Source of the DNA: Verrucomicrobiota bacterium
Lineage (GTDB): Bacteria > Verrucomicrobiota > Kiritimatiellia > UBA8416 > JAIOPI01
DNA length: 11,647 nucleotides
Assembly: GCA_027620105.1 (NCBI GenBank)
Contig: JAQCIA010000031.1
Coordinates: forward strand, 1-11,647
Reading direction: 5' to 3'
Shown: piece after piece, positions 1 through 6,451 of the stretch
Position numbering within the stretch: position 1 is the first letter of the stretch
How the letters are laid out: each line of letters starts with the position of its first letter
The notes under the pieces: model-generated
What the model was told of the DNA's origin: nothing
Database searches by the model: none
What the model saw: the letters and a program-made list of their open reading frames with translations, nothing else
Translations under genes and position numbers: made by a program

Positions 1-139
1 AGCCGGGCGGTGCGACCTGCGCCAGTTGGCGACGCAGACGCAGGAAGTGAAACCAGAGCGCGAAGGACACGGCGGTGATGGGGCCCATCAGCGGGCCGCC
101 GTTCAGCCAATAGTGCGCGATATGCGACGAGTCCCACAT
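1..139 (-). CDS. ExbB/TolQ/MotA proton-channel protein, N-terminal fragment (partial)
   Basis: The gene runs off the left edge; only about 46 N-terminal residues are visible. They begin MWDSSHIAHYWLNGGPLMGP and continue into a hydrophobic helix (ITAVSFALWFHFL) ending in a basic RLRR stretch. An N-terminal helix preceded by a GG-P-M-x-P-I element is typical of short ExbB proteins, which form the inner-membrane proton channel that energises TonB. The start is the ATG at 139, with an AAGGA ribosome site at 150-154, 10 nt upstream. An out-of-frame ATG at 149 abuts that site and is too close to use it. The gene begins 20 bp after the ttpC-like stop codon, so it is probably co-transcribed. By analogy with Vibrio TonB2 systems this would be ExbB2, followed off-window by ExbD and TonB. 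The channel motifs themselves are outside the window. Confidence 0.75.
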   Translation of the reverse strand, partial: MWDSSHIAHYWLNGGPLMGPITAVSFALWFHFLRLRRQLAQVAPPG

Positions 140-149
140 GGGCGACCAT

Positions 150-154
150 TCCTT
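150..154 (-). promoter_or_regulatory. Ribosome-binding site of the short exbB
   Basis: AAGGA, 10 nt before the ATG at 139. It sits in an 11-bp string, TAACAAGGAAT (148-158), that recurs identically before the DUF3450 gene. It selects the ATG at 139 over the closer out-of-frame ATG at 149. Confidence 0.5.
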
Positions 155-159
155 GTTAT

Positions 160-1617
160 TTAAGCGGTCGGTTTAGATCGATTGACAAATGCCACGATCA
201 CCTGTTCGAGGCCGGTGAGGATGGTGCGCACGCGGCGCGCGAGGTACGCATGGATCAGCACGATGGGAATGGCGATGAAGAGCCCGGTCTGGGTGGCGAC
301 GAGGGCCTCGGCGATGCCGCTGGAAAGCAGGCGCGCGTCGCCGGAGCCGAAGATCGTGATCAGGCGGAAGGTGTGCATGATGCCCGTGACCGTGCCGAGC
401 AGGCCCAGCAGCGGCGCGGCACCGCCCAGGACGGCCAGCATGGAGAGATGCCGGTCCAGCGTGGGGACGATGCCCAACATGCGCTCGTGCATGATTTCTT
501 CGAGGGCTTCCGGCGTGGCCGTGTGGTGGCGAATGCCCTCGCGCAGGAGTTCCCCGGCGGGGCCTTGGATAGCCAGGGCGGCGGCCTGTGCGCCCGGGGC
601 GTCGCCATCCGTCAGGCGCTGCACAATGGGATCGAGCAGCTCCAGTGACGGCGGATGTATGCGGCGCAGGGCGATCAGCCGCGAGAGGGTGAGCACCGTC
701 GCCAGGAGTCCAACGCCCGCCAGCGGGATCATCATGACGCCACCGGAGCACACGTGCGCACAGAGCGACCCGCGCGCACCAGAGGCGCGCAGGGCCTCGC
801 CACCGCTGACATCCACGGGCAGTGGGGCCGTGTCGCCATCGGCCACGCGGCGCGCGGCCGTGGCGCTGGCGCCGGCAAATGGGGCCAGCAGCGCCGGGTT
901 GGCGCTGCCGACACGGCGGCCGACGATGCCAGACGGGCCGCCAGCATCACCGACAAAGTAGGTCAGCGGTCCGGCGACGACGAATCGCCCGGCGTGCTCA
1001 CGCCCGTCTGCGTCGAGGCAGGTTCCTGGGAAGACTGTTCCGCCGAGGTGTGCCAGGTTTTCGCGCGCGGCGAGGTCAAGGAGCGTGGTCGCACCGCTGG
1101 GGAGATCGGCGGCGGAGCTGCTCGTGCCGAGGGCGCGATCGGCGGTTACAAGTTCGGCGGACAGGGTGTTGGGGCTGGCAGGCCCCAAGCGCGTTTCCAT
1201 GGCGCGGCGGTACTCCTGCAGCGCGGTGAAGATGAAATTCGCGTCGGCTTCCAGGGTGCGGACCTGATCTGCCCGGGCCTGACGTTCCTGTTCGCCCTGT
1301 CGCTGGATGGCCCGCCGGCGATCCGCTTCCGTGCGCAGTTGGGCGATTTCGTGCTGGAGCGTTGCCAGTTGCGCGGCGAGGGGGATGCGCTGCTGCGCGA
1401 TGGCGTCGCGCGTGGCTTGCAAGGCGGCGCTGGCCGCAATGATATCCTGCTGTGTTCGGGCGAGTGCGGTCGCCAAGGTCGTTGTGTTCGTGGCGGCGCG
1501 CAGAGGCGCTGTGGCCAGGGCGATGCATAATAACAACACAGACATGGCGCGACGTTGGGAACGCCTGTTGTCGCTGCTGTGCGTGCGCGGTATTGGCAGG
1601 AAAAGACACGCGTTCAT
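160..1617 (-). CDS. ttpC: TtpC-like protein: periplasmic coiled coil fused to MotA/TolQ/ExbB domain
   Basis: A 485-residue inner-membrane protein of the kind that works with ExbB2, ExbD2 and TonB2 (TtpC in Vibrio). Residues 26-41 form a signal-peptide-like hydrophobic stretch. Residues about 50-145 are alanine-, glutamine- and arginine-rich and predicted coiled coil, followed by a periplasmic domain to about 290. Membrane segments lie near 293-318, 392-420 and 434-460. The channel motifs are visible: APLLGLLGTVTGI (401-413) and EALVATQTGLFIAIPIV (437-453), the conserved helices of ExbB/TolQ. The start is the ATG at 1617 because it overlaps the upstream DUF3450 stop as ATGA, implying translational coupling. 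The frame stays open upstream to 1770, but that part would overlap the neighbour by about 150 bp and is not protein-like. Met25 is an alternative start directly before the hydrophobic segment. The symbol is by family analogy. Confidence 0.85.
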   Translation of the reverse strand: MNACLFLPIPRTHSSDNRRSQRRAMSVLLLCIALATAPLRAATNTTTLATALARTQQDIIAASAALQATRDAIAQQRIPLAAQLATLQHEIAQLRTEADRRRAIQRQGEQERQARADQVRTLEADANFIFTALQEYRRAMETRLGPASPNTLSAELVTADRALGTSSSAADLPSGATTLLDLAARENLAHLGGTVFPGTCLDADGREHAGRFVVAGPLTYFVGDAGGPSGIVGRRVGSANPALLAPFAGASATAARRVADGDTAPLPVDVSGGEALRASGARGSLCAHVCSGGVMMIPLAGVGLLATVLTLSRLIALRRIHPPSLELLDPIVQRLTDGDAPGAQAAALAIQGPAGELLREGIRHHTATPEALEEIMHERMLGIVPTLDRHLSMLAVLGGAAPLLGLLGTVTGIMHTFRLITIFGSGDARLLSSGIAEALVATQTGLFIAIPIVLIHAYLARRVRTILTGLEQVIVAFVNRSKPTA

Positions 1618-2408
1618 TGTGTTCCATCCACGACTTGCAGCGGGAGGGCATTGAGCATGGGCGCGCGCTCTCGCCGCTGCATGGCGATGAGGTCGGACAC
1701 GGTTTTGCCGATTTCGGGGTGTGCTTCCCAACGCCAGCCGTCGGTCGCCGGTATGCCCACCGCCGCCCATTGGTTATCGGCAGAGACCGCATATCCGCGC
1801 GACAAGCCGAGATAGAGCACGTCCATTTCGCGCCTTCCGCCGGAACCGTCGTCGAGCATCTGTTTCGTGGCGTGGACGCGCTGATTCAAATCTTCAAGCT
1901 GGGCATACAGGGAGAGGATGAGTTGCAGGCGACGGGCTGCACCGACTTGCAGCGCTTCCGCGTGTGTCGCTGGCAACCTGGCAAAACCATCGGCCAGGGG
2001 GGGCATGAGCGGTGGTGGAATGCGTGGCGGCCAGCGTCGCAAATCGGCCTCGGCGCGATCGAGAATTGGAAGCAGATCCTGCCGCATCGTCTCCAGGCGC
2101 GCTTCGCGGGCGCTGATCGCCAGCTGCGACTCAGCGTGGGTCTGCTGTTGAATGGAGGCGGCGGCGATTTCCGCCGTGAGGGCGTCGCGTTCCCGTTCGA
2201 CAAGCGCGATTTCCGTTCGCCATTGGCTTTCCTGCTCCTGCCAGACGCGCGTTTCGGCGGCGGTTTCCTGTCGGAGTGCCACCCATTGTCGCACCAGGGC
2301 GTCGAGCGTCGGTAGCGCGTTGGACTCCTGGGCGCGGGTGTGGAGCGATTGGCAGATCGCCAGACAGCTGAAGACGACAAATGCTTTGGTTGAAGGCGCC
2401 ATGCCCAT
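1614..2408 (-). CDS. DUF3450-family exported coiled-coil protein of the TonB2/TtpC module
   Basis: A 264-residue protein with a signal peptide (hydrophobic residues about 9-20, likely cleavage near TRAQ at 24-27). A long charged, glutamine-rich coiled coil follows (about 35-120), with RE, ER and QE runs. The C-terminal part carries the pattern typical of DUF3450: DVLYLGLSRGYAVSAD (196-211), then a W-x-W element (225-227) and a terminal LPLQV. Members of this family commonly sit directly upstream of ttpC-like and exbB genes and are thought to act in the periplasm with TonB energisers; the biochemical role is unknown. The ATG at 2408 has an AAGGA site 11 nt upstream; Met3 at 2402 is possible. 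Its stop overlaps the start of the ttpC-like gene by 4 bp, and its start lies 17 bp after the HIT gene, so all appear to share one transcript. Confidence 0.85.
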   Translation of the reverse strand: MGMAPSTKAFVVFSCLAICQSLHTRAQESNALPTLDALVRQWVALRQETAAETRVWQEQESQWRTEIALVERERDALTAEIAAASIQQQTHAESQLAISAREARLETMRQDLLPILDRAEADLRRWPPRIPPPLMPPLADGFARLPATHAEALQVGAARRLQLILSLYAQLEDLNQRVHATKQMLDDGSGGRREMDVLYLGLSRGYAVSADNQWAAVGIPATDGWRWEAHPEIGKTVSDLIAMQRRERAPMLNALPLQVVDGTQ

Positions 2409-2419
2409 GTGTGCCGTAT

Positions 2420-2424
2420 TCCTT
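2420..2424 (-). promoter_or_regulatory. Ribosome-binding site of the DUF3450 gene
   Basis: AAGGA, 11 nt before the ATG at 2408, inside the same 11-bp string (2418-2428) seen before exbB. It supports the ATG at 2408. The string begins within the stop codon of the HIT gene. Confidence 0.5.
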
Positions 2425-2425
2425 G

Positions 2426-2815
2426 TTAGAACGCCGCTCGGATCTTTTTTGTTAGTGCGGCGAGGGTCGCTTCATCCGCCGGTCTGGCGTGGGCAAAATT
2501 GAGTTGGTTCAGTTCCGAAAACGGCACCAGGTGCACGTGCGCATGTGGCACTTCGAGGCCGGCCACGATCACGCCCACGCGCTTGCAGGGAATCACGGCG
2601 GCCAGGGCCCGTGAGACCGGTCGTGCAAACACGAGCAGGCCGCCGAGGAGCGCGTCGTCCAAATCAAAGAGGTAGTCCGTTTCCTGTTTCGGAATGACGA
2701 GGGTGTGTCCTGCGGCGATGGGGCGGATATCGAGAAAGGCGAGATAGCGGTCATCCTCGGCCAGTTTGTGGCAGGGGATATCGCCATGCAAAATTCGTGT
2801 GAAGATTGACGCCAT
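2426..2815 (-). CDS. HIT-family (histidine triad) nucleotide-binding hydrolase
   Basis: A 129-residue cytosolic protein of normal HIT length. It carries the triad HAHVHLVP (His91, His93, His95), the nucleotidyl-transfer site of HINT/Fhit-type enzymes that hydrolyse adenosine 5'-phosphoramidates or dinucleoside polyphosphates. Other family marks are the N-terminal IFTRILHGDIPCHKL, then AFLDIRPIAAGHTLVIPK (26-43). The usual VGVIVAGLEVPHAHVH core is complete. The start at 2815 has a strong AGGAGG site (2821-2826), 5 nt upstream. The true substrate cannot be told from sequence. It lies 17 bp upstream of the DUF3450 gene and may be the first gene of the TonB-module transcript, although HIT proteins have no known part in TonB function; the pairing may be simple co-transcription. 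Confidence 0.92.
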   Translation of the reverse strand: MASIFTRILHGDIPCHKLAEDDRYLAFLDIRPIAAGHTLVIPKQETDYLFDLDDALLGGLLVFARPVSRALAAVIPCKRVGVIVAGLEVPHAHVHLVPFSELNQLNFAHARPADEATLAALTKKIRAAF

Positions 2816-2860
2816 GTCTGCCTCCTGTTCGTGTATGGTGCCGGAATCTGGGCAGGCGTC

Positions 2861-2888
2861 AGTCTACACGCTTGGTGAAGGAAGGCAA
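2861..2888 (-). promoter_or_regulatory. Possible sigma70-type promoter for the HIT/TonB-module transcript
   Basis: On the minus strand, TTGCCT (2883-2888) and TAGACT (2861-2866) are 16 bp apart, each matching four of six consensus bases. They lie in the 89-bp gap between pyrE and the HIT gene and would give a leader of roughly 40 nt before the ATG at 2815. This is a weak visual match. Confidence 0.3.
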
Positions 2889-2904
2889 CGGTGCGGAGGA
2901 CGCA

Positions 2905-3453
2905 TCAGGGCGAGGCGCCGGCGGCCTCGAGTTCGGAACGGCCGTAAAGCGCATGCAGCGTGAGGCCGGCCTGGGCCAGTTTCTCCAGTCCGCCGGACTC
3001 GCGGTCGATGATGCAGACCACGTCGGTGATTTGTGCGCCGAGTTTGCGCAGTTCGGCCACGCCATCCAGGATCGCACCACCGGAGGTGACGACATCCTCG
3101 ACGATGACCAGATTCCGTCCGCTCACGTCGCCACCTTCCGCGAGTTTGCAGGTGCCATACTCTTTGGCCTGCTTGCGCACGAAGAGGGTGGGCTTGCCGG
3201 TGTGTTGCGCGAGCAGCGTGGCCACGGGGACGCCGCCCATTTCCAGGCCGGCGAGCGCGTCGTAGGAGGCCGGCAGCAGGGGGACCATAGCCAGGGTGAT
3301 GGCATTTAGCAGTAGGGGATCGGCCTCGAGCAGGTATTTGTCGAAGTAGACCTTGCTGCGCACGCCCGAGCGCAGTAGAAAGTCGCCGTGGAGTGTGGCC
3401 CGGGTGACGATGGTTTTGGCAAGTGCGGTCCGTGCGGTGGTGTTGGGTTGCAT
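2905..3453 (-). CDS. pyrE: Orotate phosphoribosyltransferase
   Basis: PyrE transfers ribose-5-phosphate from PRPP to orotate, giving OMP in pyrimidine synthesis; it is a cytosolic dimer. The PRPP-binding motif NLVIVEDVVTSGGAI is at 114-128, with the acidic pair Glu119-Asp120. The flexible catalytic loop RKQAKEYGTCKLAEGG is at 93-108. An N-terminal GDFLLRSGVRSKVYFDKY (23-40) is typical of the short PyrE class. The ATG at 3453 gives 182 residues, normal for this class. The frame stays open to a TTG at 3495, with another ATG at 3471, but the extra residues (HCPHVWQMAHCAS) do not look like family sequence. No good Shine-Dalgarno site precedes any of these starts, so the start is uncertain. It is divergent from the TonB receptor gene and 89 bp from the HIT gene downstream. 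Confidence 0.93.
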   Translation of the reverse strand: MQPNTTARTALAKTIVTRATLHGDFLLRSGVRSKVYFDKYLLEADPLLLNAITLAMVPLLPASYDALAGLEMGGVPVATLLAQHTGKPTLFVRKQAKEYGTCKLAEGGDVSGRNLVIVEDVVTSGGAILDGVAELRKLGAQITDVVCIIDRESGGLEKLAQAGLTLHALYGRSELEAAGASP

Positions 3454-3463
3454 GCTGGCGCAA

Positions 3464-3479
3464 TGTGCCATCTGCCACA
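3464..3479. promoter_or_regulatory. CRP-like dyad in the pyrE leader
   Basis: TGTGCCATCTGCCACA has symmetric arms TGTGnCA and TGnCACA with the 16-bp geometry of CRP/FNR-family sites (TGTGA-N6-TCACA). It lies 10 nt upstream of the chosen pyrE ATG, where a bound repressor or an RNA hairpin could block initiation. It would be coding if pyrE began at 3495. Confidence 0.25.
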
Positions 3480-3482
3480 CAT

Positions 3483-3510
3483 GCGGACAATGCAAAAAAA
3501 AGCTGTCCGC
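3483..3510. repeat. Perfect 7-bp inverted repeat with A-rich loop upstream of pyrE
   Basis: GCGGACA (3483-3489) and TGTCCGC (3504-3510) pair perfectly around a 14-nt loop containing eight A residues on the plus strand (eight U in the pyrE-sense RNA). It could be an operator or a hairpin in the pyrE leader. It does not resemble a terminator because the U run is in the loop, not after the stem. Confidence 0.4.
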
Positions 3511-3634
3511 CGAATTTGCGCAGCGCGCGATTCGGGCCGATCACAGCTAAGAAACGCACGATGCAGGACGTCTATTCCGAAACGTGAGCGGTACGGTGAT
3601 TCGCAGGCCTTTGTGTTGGCTCGAGGAGGGCGGG

Positions 3635-5779
3635 ATGATGCAGCGGTGTCGACGGATTGCACTGGTTGTGGGAGTTCTGATGCATGTGGGGGCATGGGGG
3701 CAGGCCGAGACGAATCGTCCGCCATCCGCGCTACCGACATTGCCGGAATTGGCCGTGACGGCGTCGCGCATGCCGCGCGAGATTCTGGAAGAGCCGCGCA
3801 CCGTGTACCGATTGGCAGGCTCGGCGGAGGCGGTGGACGGGCGCCCCGCGCGGGTGATGCCGGACATCTTGAAGGGCGTGCCTTCCGTCATGCTGCAGAA
3901 GACGGGTTACGGCCAGGGGTCGCCTTTTTTGCGTGGCTTCACGGGGTTCCGCACACTGGCGCTCATTGACGGCATACGTTTGAACAATTCCGTGTTTCGC
4001 GATGGTCCCAATCAATACTGGAGCACGGTCGATCCGCTATCGATTCGCGACTACGAACTGGTCATGGGCCCGTCCTCCGTGCTGTATGGGAGCGATGCGA
4101 TCGGCGGCATGTTGAACGCGACGACGGTGGTCCCTCCCGTGGATGCGGACGGCCATGCGGTCTGGGAGCGGCGGGTGTTGTATCGCGGGGCGACGGCCGA
4201 GGACTCAAACATCGGACGCCTGCAACTCAGTGGCCCGCTCGGTGGTGCCGCGCGTTTTGTGGGCGGGGTTTCCGCAAAGTCGTTTGGCGATCTCGAGGGC
4301 GGACGGGATGTGGGCACGCAGCCGCACACCGGTTACGACGAGCTCGACTTCGATGGGCGTATGGATGCAGACGTCGGTGACGATGGGTTGCTGACGGTCG
4401 CGTTTCAATCGGTGGATCAAGACGATGCGTGGCGCACGCATCGCACCATCTATGGCATCGACTGGGAAGGGTTGGCGCGTGGCGATGACAAGGTGCATCG
4501 CTTTGATCAGCACCGCGATCTGGCGTACGCGCGGTATCGGCAGGCGGCCCTGAATGCCTTCCTGGCGGACGATGTGGCGTTTACGCTGTCGCGGCATGCC
4601 CAGACCGAGGATCTCGACCGCGTGCGCAAGGACGACACGCGCGAAGCGCAGGGATTTGACGTGGAAACTTGGGGCGTGACGGCGCTGGCGAACCGCGAAA
4701 GTGGTTGGGGCGATTGGGTCTATGGTGCGGACTACTATCACGATTCGGTCGACTCCTACGCACGCCGGTACGCGGCGGACGGGGCACTGACCAAGGTTGA
4801 GATTCAGGGGCCGGTGGCGGACGATGCCACCTACGATCTGGCCGGACTGTTTGTGGAGAACACGGTGTCGCTTCTGGATGGCCACCTGCAGGTGACGCCC
4901 GGCGCGCGGCAGACCTTTGCCGCGGTTGATGCCGGCCGCGTCAAAGATCCCGTCTCCGGTGCTGCCACCACGCTGGATGACGACTGGCAGGCCTCTGTGG
5001 CATCGCTGCGCGCCCTGGTGCCACTCTCGGAGGATCGTCAGCATGCGGTGTATGCGTCGGTGGCGCAGGGGTTCCGCGCGCCGAATCTTTCCGACCTTAC
5101 CCGCCTCGACTCGGCGCGCAGCACCGAACTGGAAACGCCATCACCGGGATTGGATCCGGAAAACTTTGTTGCGTACGAAGTGGGGGTGAAATCGCGGTTC
5201 CGGCAGCTGGAATCACAGCTGACCTACTACTACACGCAGATCGACGGCATGATCGTGCGCACGCCGACCGGCGGGATGGTGGACGAGCTGGTGGAGGTGA
5301 CCAAGAAGAACTCCGGCGACGGCTACGTGCAGGGGATTGAGTGGTCCGAGTTGTGGTCGGCAACGGAGCTCTGGTCCCTGTGGCTGTCCGCGACGTGGAT
5401 GCAGGGCGAAGCGGATGCCTATCCGACGTCGGTTGACGTGCGGGAACGTGACGATTTGAGCCGCGTGATGCCACTCACGGCGCAGGTTGGCACGCGCTGG
5501 CGCGGCTTGCCGCGGGGTGGCTGGTTGGAAACGACGGTGGATGCCGCGGAGAAGGCGGACCAGCTTTCGGCCGATGATACGCGTGATACGCAACGCATTC
5601 CACCCGGTGGCACGCCAGGATACGCGGTATGGAATCTGCGTGCGGGGATGGCCGTCACGCAGCATCTCGCCCTGACGGCGGCCGTGGAGAATGTGTTGGA
5701 TGAAGACTATCGGATCCACGGATCCGGCGTGAACGAACCGGGACGCAATTTTGTGCTGACCGCCGAATGTCGGTTCTGA
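3635..5779 (+). CDS. TonB-dependent outer-membrane receptor
   Basis: A 714-residue ligand-gated barrel for uptake of a scarce substrate such as an iron chelate, other metal complex or cofactor, powered by TonB. The start ATG at 3635 (or 3638) follows a strong GAGGAGGG site (3623-3630); the frame is open further up to a GTG at 3584 without support. A signal peptide covers residues about 1-23. A TonB box follows (ELAVTASR, 38-45). The plug domain runs to about 165 and carries RGFTGFRTLALIDGIRLNN (100-118) and ELVMGPSSVLYGSDAIGG (141-158). The rest is barrel, ending in an aromatic C-terminal residue (AECRF), the assembly signal. It resembles the CirA/hemoglobin-lactoferrin branch and has a FRAPNL segment. 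The later NPNL-like position reads LDPEN, and no histidine lies between the two, so heme specificity is not supported. It probably uses the TtpC/ExbB module encoded nearby. Confidence 0.93.
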   Translation: MMQRCRRIALVVGVLMHVGAWGQAETNRPPSALPTLPELAVTASRMPREILEEPRTVYRLAGSAEAVDGRPARVMPDILKGVPSVMLQKTGYGQGSPFLRGFTGFRTLALIDGIRLNNSVFRDGPNQYWSTVDPLSIRDYELVMGPSSVLYGSDAIGGMLNATTVVPPVDADGHAVWERRVLYRGATAEDSNIGRLQLSGPLGGAARFVGGVSAKSFGDLEGGRDVGTQPHTGYDELDFDGRMDADVGDDGLLTVAFQSVDQDDAWRTHRTIYGIDWEGLARGDDKVHRFDQHRDLAYARYRQAALNAFLADDVAFTLSRHAQTEDLDRVRKDDTREAQGFDVETWGVTALANRESGWGDWVYGADYYHDSVDSYARRYAADGALTKVEIQGPVADDATYDLAGLFVENTVSLLDGHLQVTPGARQTFAAVDAGRVKDPVSGAATTLDDDWQASVASLRALVPLSEDRQHAVYASVAQGFRAPNLSDLTRLDSARSTELETPSPGLDPENFVAYEVGVKSRFRQLESQLTYYYTQIDGMIVRTPTGGMVDELVEVTKKNSGDGYVQGIEWSELWSATELWSLWLSATWMQGEADAYPTSVDVRERDDLSRVMPLTAQVGTRWRGLPRGGWLETTVDAAEKADQLSADDTRDTQRIPPGGTPGYAVWNLRAGMAVTQHLALTAAVENVLDEDYRIHGSGVNEPGRNFVLTAECRF

Positions 5780-5789
5780 GGACCGGTGG

Positions 5790-6341
5790 TCACGCGTCGG
5801 CGCGAGGAAGTTCGCGCTCGAGAAACGCGGGAAGTTCGCGCATGGCGTTAAGGTGCACATCGGCGATGACGCCGTGGGCGTCTGGCCCCACGAGAATGGT
5901 CTTGGCGCAGCCCGCCGCGCGGCCGGCCTGGATGTCGCGGGCGTGGTCGCCGATCATCCATGAGCGGGTTAGGTCGAGGTTGTGATCACGCGCGGCACGG
6001 AGGAACATGCCGGGGTTCGGTTTGCGGTCCGGGTGCGTGCCGCCGTGGGGGCAGGCGTAGATGGCGTGCAGGGTCTGGCCCGCAGCGGACACGCGCTGGC
6101 GCAGGTGCGCATGAATGGCATCGAGACCTTCCGTGGTGAGGAGCCCCTTGGCGACGCATTTCTGGTTGGTGACGATCACGGACGCATAACCCCTTGCGGC
6201 GGCGATTTTCAGGGCCTCCAGGAATTCGGGGATGAGAAAAAAGCGAGCGACGCTCAGCACGTAATACTCATCTGGCGGTGGGGCAACATTTACAATGCCA
6301 TCGCGGTCGAAGAAGACACAGGGTTTGAGGACGGTAGCCAT
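5790..6341 (-). CDS. HAD-IIIA phosphatase, GmhB-like (heptose-bisphosphate phosphatase family)
   Basis: A 183-residue cytosolic HAD-superfamily phosphatase. GmhB removes the 7-phosphate from manno-heptose 1,7-bisphosphate on the way to ADP-heptose for the LPS core. HAD motif I is FFDRDGIVN (nucleophile Asp12, acid Asp14), motif II is VTNQ (Thr58), motif III is RKPNPGM (Lys107) and motif IV is GDHARD (Asp132, Asp136). Length and motif spacing fit the GmhB/histidinol-phosphatase class. The zinc loop, normally C-x-H followed by C-x-C, keeps Cys97 and His99 but has T-H-P-D-R-K where the last two cysteines should be. The substrate is therefore open, so no symbol is given. No clear Shine-Dalgarno site precedes the ATG at 6341, but no other start keeps motif I intact. 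It converges on the TonB receptor gene with a 10-bp gap. Confidence 0.85.
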   Translation of the reverse strand: MATVLKPCVFFDRDGIVNVAPPPDEYYVLSVARFFLIPEFLEALKIAAARGYASVIVTNQKCVAKGLLTTEGLDAIHAHLRQRVSAAGQTLHAIYACPHGGTHPDRKPNPGMFLRAARDHNLDLTRSWMIGDHARDIQAGRAAGCAKTILVGPDAHGVIADVHLNAMRELPAFLERELPRADA

Positions 6342-6357
6342 GATTCAGAACGAAATG

Positions 6358-6451
6358 GAAACCGCAGATGAACCCGGATGGACGCCGATGCGGAGCGATG
6401 AAGCAGCGCCTCGCTTATCTGTGTCTCGTTGAGGATTCATTTCCTGGTTTC
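6358..6451. repeat. Degenerate interspersed repeat with 10-bp GATG periodicity and inverted ends
   Basis: GATG occurs four times at exact 10-bp steps (6367, 6377, 6387, 6397), in the context CCGCAGATGAACCCGGATGG. Farther on is CTTATCTGTGTC, the complement of the ACAGATAAG type. The ends form an imperfect inverted repeat, GAAACC (6358-6363) and GGTTTC (6446-6451), with ATGAA/TTCAT just inside. These words recall the GCAGATGAACGCAGATAA interspersed repeats seen in many bacterial genomes. It fills the gmhB-hemB spacer and its right end touches the hemB stop codon. Confidence 0.5.

Noticed and set aside
655..1530. Plus-strand open frame opposite the ttpC-like gene.
   Set aside because: Low-complexity Gly/Arg/Ala translation with no recognisable domain; the minus-strand gene has clear ExbB motifs.
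3454..3634. Search for a Fur box between pyrE and the TonB receptor.
   Set aside because: No stretch resembling GATAATGATAATCATTATC was found; the dyads present have CRP-like or GC-rich arms instead.
4205..5044. Minus-strand open frame opposite the TonB receptor.
   Set aside because: No domain or signal seen; the plus-strand receptor is complete from signal peptide to C-terminal Phe.
5800..5817. Stem GCGCGA / TCGCGC near the convergent ends of the receptor and gmhB-like genes, considered as a terminator.
   Set aside because: No U tract follows on either strand and it lies within the gmhB-like coding end.
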